Positions 55,301 to 64,000 of a stretch of 64,000 bases of DNA are shown here, in pieces. Source of the stretch: Bolinopsis microptera (taxonomy: Eukaryota; Ctenophora; Tentaculata; Lobata; Bolinopsidae); assembly GCF_026151205.1 (NCBI RefSeq), contig NC_087078.1, forward strand, positions 9,998,675 to 10,062,674, written 5' to 3'. The notes beneath the pieces are model-generated. The model had not been told where the DNA came from. It saw only the letters and a program-made list of their open reading frames with translations, and did no database searches. Made by a program: the position numbers and the translations under genes. Numbering within the stretch: position 1 is the first letter of the stretch; each line of letters opens with the position of its first letter.

Positions 55301-56040
55301 CTCCAGTGTACCACACTTTCTCTTTCACTTTCTCTTTCACTTTTTGTTCAGTTCTACAAACATATTTGTTGCAAACTGTTGCGGAGTCCATTGCTATATC
55401 CTGTGATTTCCCAAAACCACAGGCTTGGTAGAAATGAGGGTCGTTGTCACAGACTTTATCGAAATTAGCGAAGTTGGTAGTTTGATCAAGGGTTATGTAG
55501 AGAGTGTCAGAGTAAGTGCACTGGAGTACTGTCATACCCAGATCTTCAAAGCACACTCTCTTAAGGAAGTTATTCCTCTCAACTATCGGACATGATCCGC
55601 TAAATGTACCGCAAAACAGATGTGTTGTTCGTTGTATCTGGTTGTTAATAGTGTGTTCTATCTTGTTAATGCTATACAGCGTGCTTGCATTGTTGCTAAC
55701 ATTGCGGTTAACATTGTGGCTTACATTGTGGTCCGCTGGGCAGGAGATGTTGTTGAAAGTGAACATGGAGTTACCTAGCGTAGACTTAGAGTAGTGGCTG
55801 GGTTGTGCCAGCCAGCTGATTGCGTGGTTGTATCCCATTGTTCGGCAGAGGTGGTCAGGCAAACAGTCCTCTCCGTATGCTTCAAGGCCGTTCAGAACAG
55901 GCCCCCAGCTTTGGTCCATCTGAACGATCAGCATGCCAAAACCGTTCGTTGTTTGGAGCCCCTTGCCGTTAAGCAAATAAAACTTTGCGTTGCCTGGGTG
56001 AAGAGGTTTTTGGAAATTGATTTCGTTCTCTATTTCTGCT
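52323..56040 (-). CDS. SRCR/LDLa-containing rhodopsin-class G-protein-coupled receptor, large exon
   Basis: A continuous minus-strand frame, open from a stop at about 56,068 to the TAA at 52,323 (~1,217 residues from codon 55,976). Numbering from there: 1-60 SRCR-like end (SWGPVLNG...LCRTMGYN); 60-800 a cysteine-rich, Asn-glycosylation-rich ectodomain; LDL-receptor A modules at ~471-497, 504-541, 557-590, 730-757 (CGDGSDEENC) and 763-789; seven helices at ~801-822, 838-862, 886-910, 929-952, 1048-1072, 1101-1123 and 1135-1158, with CWLP in helix 6 and NPVLY in helix 7. The DRY triplet is replaced (LARLAE) and the loop between helices 4 and 5 is ~95 residues. This resembles invertebrate GRL101-type receptors without leucine-rich repeats. 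No ATG or signal peptide is in the exon, so it starts by splicing, perhaps after TATCGAGCAG (about 56,040). Ligand unknown. Confidence 0.85.
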
Positions 56041-56519
56041 CGATAAAAAGAAGGTTGGATTATTCAAATTTACTCCCGATAACATGTTAGTAGTATATTA
56101 GTAGTAAATGCATCATATACTACTCATGTTCTAACAGCAGATTGTAGGAGAGTATACGTTAGAGTAACATGCCGATGAGGGTAGGGGGGATGTCATAAAA
56201 TAGCATAAATGTCAATTTACCCAAAGGTTTTTCAATTTCTATTTTCTCCATTGAAATTTATGCCATTTAATTTGTCCCCCCTTCCATACATTTTCAAAAT
56301 TTTCAAAACATTTTGTTCTTCAAATATCATAAAATCAGTACTCATCGGTTATCGATTAGAAGCCATCTTAGGTTTGTTCTTTCTACACAACGGCTTTATG
56401 CTAAATGATATACAGATGCAGGAGGGGGAATGGAGGTCAAAACCAACTAGGGTCTGAAATGACCGAAATTTGGTATTATATGTCTACACAAATATAAAAC
56501 AATAATAAGGTATACTTAC

Positions 56520-56794
56520 TGCTGGATACAGTGGGAGAAGAGTTTAGCAGTATCAGTAGCATCCTCATCAGTAGCATCCTCATCAGTAGCATCCTCATCA
56601 GTAGCATAATTCATTAACTCTTCAGTGGGCAGAGGGAGTGCTGTCAGTTCAAATAACGTATCTTGTGATAAAAGTGTAGGTTTAAATAGTAAGCATATGC
56701 GTGCGGCTGTGACAAGAAACGAGTTAGAGGAGCTATTGTTACAGTTGGTTGCTTCTCCAGTATAAAGGCTAATAAATGGGCTGATCGCATTCAT
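56520..56794 (-). CDS. Possible upstream exon of the receptor
   Basis: From the ATG at 56,794 the frame encodes ~90 residues, ending in a threefold TDEDA repeat and LFSHCIQ, and stops being useful exactly at a strong donor, CA|GTAAGTAT (56,519). That placement favours a real exon. It leaves phase 2, while the candidate acceptors of the large receptor exon need phase 1 or 0. Either another exon intervenes or this belongs to something else. No signal peptide is clear. Confidence 0.35.
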
Positions 56795-56934
56795 TGTGCG
56801 AGTGCGACTGCAGTAAAGTAAATTCTTGCAAAGAAGCACGTCCGAACCTGCTCCTTTATAATATTCCTGTGTTATTGTAAATTTATGGTTTCTTCCGTGC
56901 GATGAGATCTATCTTATGACAATGGGGACATTGT

Positions 56935-57060
56935 CCAAATGGTGGACCGCTGCCAGTGTCTCTCTTTCCCAAACATAAAGAAATGATATTTATTTGATTG
57001 ACCGTCTGCAAATACAAAATGATACCGAGAATGAAATCGGTCGCTCGCTTTTTCCATTCA
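56935..57060. repeat. Diverged copy of the 62.7-63.1 kb inverted-repeat arm
   Basis: CGCTGCCAGTGTCTCTCTTT and GATACCGAGAATGAAATCGG match the left arm at 62,770-62,880 with several differences. Confidence 0.8.
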
Positions 57061-57299
57061 ATTTACAATTGTAATCGATTAAGAAGACTACCCGATAGTA
57101 GAGGCTGAGCTTGCTAAATCACTTTACAGTCGATCTTCGAGATTGTTCTAAAAGGTTGTAACCAACTTCATTCGATGTATTTTCGGACGCTGATTCCACG
57201 AATCACCCCCATGACAAAGGGTTAAAATGCTCCCCTAAAATGCTCCCCTCGACGTGACAGTCGAGTGTAGAGTGATTAATCATCATCCAGTAGATTTTT

Positions 57300-57376
57300 G
57301 GGCCAAAATGAAAAAAACCATGTTTTTTGATATTTTGAGCAAGTTAACTTTGTTGGAAAAATGTGCATAAAGATAG
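57300..57376. repeat. ~2 kb repeat, copy C, left fragment
   Basis: GGGCCAAAATG...AACCATGTTTTTTGAT...GCATAAAGATAG aligns with the region near 40,145-40,225. The matching right fragment resumes at 60,287, so a retrotransposon is inserted between. Confidence 0.65.
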
Positions 57377-57493
57377 CTGAAACTCAGCCGAGCAGTAGAC
57401 TCGCGCTACTGACACCCGGGAATGGTAATGCACGGATACAGTTAACGCCGTGTAGCAAGAGCTTCAGAGGATCCTGCCTGCTGCAGGTATGCT

Positions 57494-57564
57494 TTACCTG
57501 AGGACCCCAGGCTTTAATGTTGGTAAACAACAATAGAGATTAGGCGGAATGACAGGCCCAGTAA
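57494..57564. mobile_element. 71-bp micro-MITE with 8-bp TSD, second copy
   Basis: Ends TTACCTGAGGACCCCAGGCT and GGCCCAGTAA, flanked by exact GGTATGCT (57,486-57,493 and 57,565-57,572). Same family as 50,769-50,848. It inserted into the 5' region of the retrotransposon. Confidence 0.8.
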
Positions 57565-57878
57565 GGTATGCTGAGTGGCAGATGCGACAAGCGCACTACT
57601 TCCAGCGGACATCAAGATGGCAGTCTGGCCATCAGAGTTATTCAGAACACTCTCCCTTTTAACTAGAAACATGTTGATGTCACAGTTTCTAGCCTACTTC
57701 TGCTGTAAGAACCTCCTCACAGCTTGATGACTTACGGTTCTGTGTACTGAGGCACAAAACCCCCCTATTTTACTCTCCCTCACTGTCTGTGTGTGGCTGC
57801 AGACCCTCAGTTCTCTTATCAGTCATTTTTGGTTGCCTCAGATCTTGGAATTGTTGCTAGTGGGCTACCAACCCCTAG

Positions 57879-59708
57879 CTTTACTCTGGTACTCGCAAAG
57901 TTTTTTGCCACGCACCCGTTTATCAACATTACAACGAACTAAACAACTACAGCACTAGGGTTTCAGCCCCTACCTCTCCTTCTGATAGTCCAGCTCATGA
58001 TGACGCTGCACCTTTAAACCCTTCGGGGAGAGAAGCAGCTGATGGTATCTGGGTTAAAAGAAGGACCATCAAAAAACCAAAAATTAACAAAAAAATCTCA
58101 GAATCCTTTTACCTTTCTACTTACAATGTAAGATCTATCACTGAAGAATGGAAGCAATGGGAACTTGTGTGCAAAGCCAAAACCTTTGACATACCTGTGA
58201 TTGCTCTTCAAGAGCATCCTCCCCCTAAAAGTAGAACACTCCTCGGACTTGGCTTTCTTCTTTCCCCTTGGGCCCAACGCTGCTACATCGACCATAACGT
58301 CTTTTCAGACAGGATAATGTCTGTTTCTTTTACCGGTGAAGTTTGCACACACTTAGTTACTTGTCATTCACCTACTAATGTATCTACAGACCTTGAAGTT
58401 GAACAGTTCTATGCAGAGTTAACTTCTTGTGTCCGATCTTTTCCACCTCATGACGTAGTAGCTATAGCTGGCGACCTGAATGCTCACCTTGGAAAAGACA
58501 CCTGCAACACCAACGCGTTTTATGAATGTACAAACCGAAACGGACAGCTTCTTCTCGATTTTGCCCAAGAAAACGCGTTCACCATCGGTGCGCTAAAGTT
58601 TAACAAAAAGCATTCTAAAAAGGTGACTTGGACAGCACTAAATGGTCAACTGCATCAGAATGACCACATCCTCATTCGCTCAAAATGGCAGAATTCACTT
58701 AAAAACTGTGAGTCATACATTAATCCCTCGGTTCAATCTGACCATCGGATTGTCACAGCGACTATCAGGCTGTCAATAAGGACCAACATCGTCCGACCTA
58801 AGGTAATCAAGTATGACTGGGAGGAGTTAAAAAGTAACACTGCAACTTCAACAGCCTTCCAACTCCAGCTCCAGAACAGGTTCACTGCCTTAATGGACGA
58901 AGAGAACGAGACTGATGACCTCGTCCAACACAACCAGCATGCATACACCAACATGATAAGTGCTATTAATGACACAGCAGAGAAAGTACTTCCCAAAAGG
59001 AAGAAGACTAGTCTAACTGCTCAGATTTCATCTAATCCTGAGTACCGGGCTGCTGTCAAGGCACGAGATGCTGCGTTGAAAGATAGTCACAAAAGAAAGA
59101 CACGAGCTGCTACTAAAGCCCTCCGTGATGCCACCCTTGAAGTCAGGAAGGTCGAAAGCAGTATACAAGAAGCGTTTGTTAATAAGACAATTGATCAAGT
59201 AGATCAGCTGTTTATTCCGAAACCCGCAAACCAACCAGGGTATGCAGCATGGCAGACGAAGTCAAACAGCTCTGGTATTGCGTGGAAGCTGATAAATGAC
59301 CTTACCAATCGTAAGCCTAAATCTATGTCTCCATTACCTGGATACAGAAACAAGGCAGATCGAGCAAAGGCGTGGACTGACCACTACAGCAAATTGCTTT
59401 ACAATCCTGCTGACAACATCAGAATGGATAGCTTTGAAGTCCAAAAGCCAGAACTCCCAATTGAAACGTCACCGTTCTCAGCAGATGAACTATCTACAGC
59501 TCTCAAGCAGACAAAGGACACGTACGGTCATGACGGAATTCCTTCTCTGCTGTACAAGTGTGTTGACTTGGACACTACTTTACTATCTCTGTTCAACAAC
59601 ATGCTAGCTACTGGTAAAGCCCCGGAAGAGCTTCTTGTCACTGCCATTCTTCCTATACCCAAAGGAGCTAAAAAGTTTTGTAAGAAGTTCATGACTTTAA
59701 GTACCTAG
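57879..59708 (+). pseudogene. APE-type endonuclease and N-terminal RT of a non-LTR element
   Basis: The frame is open from just after a TAG at 57,876. YLSTYNVRSI begins the endonuclease fold, followed by VIALQEH (catalytic Glu region; usual QE), VVAIAGDLNAHLG (GDLNAH, the standard GDFN motif), VTWTALNGQLHQNDHILI, and SVQSDHRIVTATI (SDH catalytic His). After a ~200-residue linker, the RT opens with TKDTYGHDGIPSLLYK and ends at ILPIPKGAKK, where a deletion joins it out of frame (stop at 59,706). The endonuclease nicks target DNA for target-primed reverse transcription; it looks complete, the RT does not. Confidence 0.8.
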
Positions 59709-60265
59709 GATCCTTTATAGCCTCAACAAGCAGAGACATCAATGTCAGGAAAGGCCTCGCATGGAAAGCTTTACAGAGTCTAGATGCTTTTTGGAAATCT
59801 AATATGTCTAGGAAGATCAAGACTAAGATTTTTCGAACTGCAGTAGAACCTGTTCTGCTGTATGGTGCAGAAACCTGGACTCTTAAAAAGGCTGATATTA
59901 GAGCACTAGACGGTGTTTATACTAGAATGCTACGAAGGGTCTTTGGTATCTCATGGAAATCACATACACCTAACTCCGTTCTTTACGGAAAGATTCCATC
60001 GGTGACAGATACTATAAAGACACGAAGACTTCGTTTTGCAGGACATGTCTACCGTCTACAGGACCAACCTGCTCAACAACTCCTTTTTTGGCAACCATCC
60101 TATGGCCAGCGTTATCGAGGACGACCACATAAGACCTTCCCGGACGTCCTACTTGAAGACACTGGAATGGAACCTGACCAGCTGCGTTTACTCATGTGTG
60201 ATAGGGATAAATGGAGAGAAGCGTTGACACGAAATTCGTTCCAGATTTCATCTGGATCGACCTAG
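59692..60265 (+). pseudogene. RT thumb/C-terminus of the same non-LTR element, out of frame
   Basis: Reads DFKYLGSFIASTSRDINVRK, then KIFRTAVEPVLLYGAETWTL, MLRRVFGISWKSHT and RRLRFAGHVYRL, ending in a conserved basic tail. These are the usual post-catalytic motifs of RTE/CR1/L1-like elements. It is one frame off the upstream half. The sequence between IPKG and YLGS (fingers and palm, including the catalytic Asp pair) is gone. Confidence 0.8.
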
Positions 60266-60286
60266 GCAGGCAGCCGCACAAGATAG

Positions 60287-60480
60287 TATAAAAATAAAAC
60301 AAATCCCTAAATTTTTCCCCGGGTAAAAATCCAAAAAGAAGGTCAAAATGTGCCCTTTTTTGCTTAAATATGGAATAATTTTCTGCAGTTGTAGTAGATC
60401 AACCCAAAAATAGTTGTATCGTGTTTGCCTAAATTTTTCCTTTCCAAGAAGTACATACTTAATCAAAGTTTGAATGTTGG
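60287..60480. repeat. ~2 kb repeat, copy C, right fragment
   Basis: AAAATAAAACAAATCCCT through AGTTTGAATGTTGG aligns with 40,236-40,430 and 49,507-49,690 with a few differences. Confidence 0.85.
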
Positions 60481-60489
60481 GTAATCGTA

Positions 60490-60600
60490 GTGTAGTGCGA
60501 CACGTACTTTAGTGCGACAAGTACTCTAGTGCGGAGTCCGACAAAAAACCCTCTGTCGCACTACGATCCAGGTAGCGTACTCTAGTGCGACAAAATATCC
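60490..60600. repeat. TAGTGCGACA repeats, both orientations
   Basis: Four direct copies of TAGTGCGACA-like sequence and an inverted CTGTCGCACTACG, forming potential hairpins. Confidence 0.6.
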
Positions 60601-62738
60601 TGTCTTATTTCCAAGTTCAGGTCACATCCTAACCTTCTTATGGACCATTAAGTGATTCGTCGGGTCGGTTCACGCCACTTATTTCGAAGTGATCTTGCGA
60701 ACACGATTCGTCGGTTCACATCAAATTTGACCGTCATGTCACCAAATCACGAAATTTAGACTTTCGAATCTTCTTTAGCATTAAATACAAAAACACGTAT
60801 TTGTTATTTACAACAACGTCAAGTTTGATCTATAAACTACCACTTTGTCTTTATTACGTGGCCGTCCCTATACTTTAAGTTTATTAATTTCCGCAAACTA
60901 CACGTTTATTGATTTCCACAAACAACAAATGAGTTATAATTAAACTGCGTACGCCGTTCAACTACATGCATGATGGAAGCTTTATCTGCTTTGATCAGTT
61001 TATACGCTCAGGCTCAGAGTGCAATAATTACGAATAAAAATCAAAACGATTACAGCTATGTCTCTTGAATCAAAATATTTAATGGACAAGTTTTGCTTGA
61101 ATTTGAAATAAATGAATGGCAGCGTAAAATTGAAAGTGAAACTCACGTCTTGCAGTCTTTACTTACTAATACTGATGGTAATAGTAAACAAAATTGTTAC
61201 TTATTTCCGGGAGGCATATGTTTAAAGTTTAAGTTTCGTAATACTAATTACTATCATTATACACTTAAAGTTAATTGCATTTTATCACAATGCTGGCAAG
61301 CATTACCGTCGCCCTTATATTCACAATACTATTTACCCCCTATACTATTATATCCCCTTTATTGTTTTCCAGGCATTAAAACTCTTTCGAAAGTAGTTCA
61401 GCAGGTACATTTAAGTTCAAATCATTCTAATTCAATGTTAAAGATGACAGGAATAAGAAATAGTTATATGGAGGTTTTTAAGAAATTTTCGCAAAATTCG
61501 CGCCAGCATGTTATACGAAATTAGGTAAAAAACCCAAAATCGCCATATTCAGGTGCCTTAAAAACCATGTTAAAATTGAGTTAGAGATCTGAAACTTTGC
61601 AGGGCGTCTAGACCTTGTCCAAATCGACAGTGAAAAAAATTTCATGTTTCAGGAGTATCGGGAAGTGGGTTTTCTGGAACCCCTGTTTTACAACAGATTG
61701 TCGTGAAGATATATATATATATAATAATATGTATAGACGCTTTTTGCAGTCAATTGTAGCCTACATTTAAGTGTCCGTAGATTCAAAAGTATAAAAGATA
61801 CAGTCATTTCGAACCACAGGTTTTAAAAATAATCGTTTATACTTTAGTTTACTTTATATTGAAAAATAATTTATCATCATCATCATCACTTGATGACGTC
61901 ATCAATTTAAGTGTTTTTAAAACTTGATTTTTGACAAAATAACAACTTTTCAAATCGATTTTAAACCATTAAGGAGTAATTTTATTCAAAATCTGAGGAC
62001 ATTTTCACCTTAGATAATTGTTCAAGCATTCTGAAAATCTACCGGAAAAGTTTCCTACCTTACTCCTTCATAAAGATATTTGCTATTGAAGTTAGTGCTT
62101 TTTTGAAGAATAATTTTATAAAAACACAAAAGTTGTGAATTAGTATTCTCTAGTGTTGGGCCATCCCTTGGGTTGTGGAGCTCAATTTTGCTTCTTAAAG
62201 GTGTAAATTGTGTTATAGGCTAGTTTTAAAGTTAAAAATCGAAAAGTTGCACACGTGGGGACACGCCCAAATTGATTTAAAATAGCTAAAATCACTAAAA
62301 ATTTTGATTTTCACGATTTTTATCAACTTTGGAGTCCCGTTGTGATCCAAGTTCTTTTTGAAATCTTCTGAAACTTTGCATGCTTATCAAACTATATATT
62401 AAATACCACTATGCAAAAATTTACGGTGATTCAATATTGTATGCGCACGCAACGTCCGCTCAAAGTTTGCACGTGCGAAAGGTGAGAATTTTGCTCATTC
62501 GTGATTTCGAATATATTCTGCTTTCCACGATATTTAAATGGCATTATATATGAATTTAATGCCAACTTGAATGAGTAAAAAGTGCCATATTCAGTCGGTT
62601 ATCGACAGATATACCTAACTAAACACAAGGAAACGTTTTCAAAGGCAGAATTTCGAAATCGTCGAAATTACCTCCTTGTTAATGAAGTTTCGACTAGCTG
62701 TGTAAATTATCCTGACATTATAATCAAAAAGAGATGAT
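60601..62738. other. No gene recognised
   Basis: One 143-codon frame (61,093-61,524, non-ATG start) shows no domain I know and may be chance. A TA microsatellite is at 61,711-61,722 and CATCATCATCATCA at 61,874. Confidence 0.4.
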
Positions 62739-63067
62739 ATTTGACCAAAACCCATAATCATGGGTAGAGGGTACCGCTGCCAGTGTCTCTCTTTTCCAAA
62801 CAAAAGGAAATGATATAAATTTGAGGAACAGTCCGCTAATGCAAATTGATACCGAGAATGAAATCGGTCGCTCGCTTTTTCCATTCGATCACGGCTCACG
62901 AATTGTAATAAAGCTTATTGATTTGAAAAAGCGAGCGACCGATTTCATTCTCGGTATCAATTTGCATTAGCGGACTGTTCCTCAAATTTATATCATTTCC
63001 TTTTGTTTGGAAAAGAGAGACACTGGCAGCGGTACCCTCTACCCATGATTATGGGTTTTGGTCAAAT
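62739..63067. repeat. 143-bp inverted repeat (no mismatch seen), 43-bp spacer
   Basis: The left arm 62,739-62,881 (ATTTGACCAAAACCCATAAT...) is the reverse complement of 62,925-63,067 with no mismatch that I can see. The arms contain CTGCCAGTGTCTCTC and GAATGAAATCGGTCGCTCGC. A related arm lies at 56,935, and the first bases of a similar block near 63,625-63,660. Confidence 0.92.
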
Positions 63068-63654
63068 CTTCATAATACAAATTAAAATTATTCTGGTTTA
63101 GTTTTACTTTCAGCGCTACTTTTATTAGAACAATTCAATCACTACAATTCTGTTGCATTTATCAAGGAATGAATATTGAATACAATTTAGTTGTATGTTA
63201 TGTTTGTTATGAATTTCCAGCTGTCTTGATCGTCATCGGCCATCGCGTTCAAAATTTATTTACGTCTGTTTTTTACATAAAATATGCATGTTCAGTTCAT
63301 GATACAGCCTTCATTATTTTCTGGCATTGTTACCGACTATGTGATTGTTCTGGATAAAAATATCGTAAACTTTAATTTGCCTACCTAATCCAGTTCTAAG
63401 TTTCAACTGTAATATCAATATTTAAACTTAATCTAAATTAACAATGTTGATAAGTGATTTGGTAACATGACGGTCAAAGCAAGCGACCGCGCTGTTACGG
63501 GACAAGAACTGTCACTTTTTTATATCACATCTTTGACTCGTTTTATTATACTTTTATTAAGCAGCTTTGTTTAACGCAGCTGATATAAAGTAGCATTATA
63601 ATTTCAATAACTGACTTGAGGCGACGGTCCATTCTACCCAATTTATTGGGTTTT

Positions 63655-64000
63655 GGTTAAATTACGTAATCAACATTTTAGCAATTTTTACCGCCCTTCC
63701 CTCTACCCCTCGGCTGATTACGTAATATGTGAACGACCCCTTATCAGGATAAGAAAATGTTCTACGTTTCAATGTAACAACATCGTATTCATGATCTCAA
63801 ATTTTTTTAAAAACTGAATTTAGTTGAAAGTATTAAAACAGTTGTTACCATGGTTACTAATTTAAAAAACTCAAGAAAGGACGATCGTAGGGAGTCTGAT
63901 CTAGTTAGTTAGTAGCACTGTTTGTATTATCATTATCAGAAATGACGAAAACATATGTCACCCCACTGTACATGAATTAGGTATATTCCCAAAAAAAACA
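63655..64000. repeat. Duplicate of the receptor gene's downstream region (51,846-52,165)
   Basis: From TTAGCA.TTTTTACC through GAACGACCCCTTATCAGGAT, CAACATCGTATTCATGAT and GTCACCCCACTGTACATGAA, this is collinear and nearly identical with 51,846-52,160 and runs off the right edge. Confidence 0.9.

Larger units (their letters stand above)
57377..60279 (+). mobile_element. Non-LTR retrotransposon with deleted RT core
   Basis: Inserted into copy C of the ~2 kb repeat with the possible 7-bp duplication AAGATAG (57,370-57,376 and 60,280-60,286). It holds an endonuclease ORF fused to the start of a reverse transcriptase and, in another frame, the RT C-terminus. The catalytic palm is missing, so it cannot move itself. 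There is no poly-A tail. Confidence 0.8.

Noticed and set aside
52572..55794. Plus-strand ORFs across the receptor gene
   Set aside because: Antisense shadows of the 1,217-residue frame.
61093..61524. 143-residue gene
   Set aside because: The start is not ATG, composition follows local AT bias, and no motif or splice context supports it; left as unassigned sequence.

Overview
This is a window of a repeat-rich invertebrate animal genome. The supporting evidence is spliced genes with GT..AG junctions, a WD-repeat gene matching metazoan WDR13, a G-protein-coupled receptor with SRCR and LDL-receptor class A modules, a protein carrying the P2X7 intracellular ('ballast') domain, and transposons of hAT, mariner-like, Penelope-like and non-LTR types. 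The combination resembles cnidarian or lophotrochozoan genomes, but the sequence alone does not fix the phylum. No CRISPR array, bacterial operon or rRNA gene was seen.

Layout. 1-18,600: no convincing gene. It holds a 4.06 kb element with ~320 bp terminal inverted repeats, several small inverted-repeat elements, a diverged dispersed repeat family, and minisatellites. 18,662-36,109 (+): the 3' half of a WDR13 orthologue in five coding exons. The upstream exons were not found and probably lie left of the window. Three of its four visible introns are distorted by tandem repeats seeded on exon edges. The exon 2 splice donor occurs ~49 times in a 71-bp array that is split by a hAT-like insertion, itself carrying a mariner-like MITE. 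The acceptor edges of exons 3 and 4 are each duplicated on both sides of a GTTACC-type minisatellite. The acceptor of the last exon is repeated ~41 times at an exact 43-bp period. The last intron also contains an intronless same-strand gene (31,851-33,590) encoding a P2X7 ballast-domain protein, with five GTCACGTGAC (CLEAR/E-box) sites just upstream.

36,100-51,900: transposon territory. It contains a mariner-like MITE, a Penelope-like GIY-YIG fragment, a MULE-like TIR element with a small TATA-driven ORF, two copies of a ~2 kb repeat, a GGTCCC-rich hAT element, a 450-bp diverged tandem domain interrupted by a 1.96 kb element with a 4-bp target-site duplication, and tiny 80-bp and 84-bp MITEs.

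52,323-56,040 (-): the main exon of an SRCR/LDLa/7TM receptor, with a possible upstream exon near 56,520-56,794. 57,377-60,279 (+): a non-LTR retrotransposon whose reverse-transcriptase core is deleted, inserted in a third copy of the ~2 kb repeat. 62,739-63,067: a 143-bp inverted repeat with no mismatch seen. The last ~330 bases repeat the sequence downstream of the receptor gene, suggesting a tandem receptor paralogue beyond the right edge.

The genes do not form a pathway. The theme is recent, repeated local amplification of splice-site-containing DNA within one conserved gene, in a TE-saturated neighbourhood.
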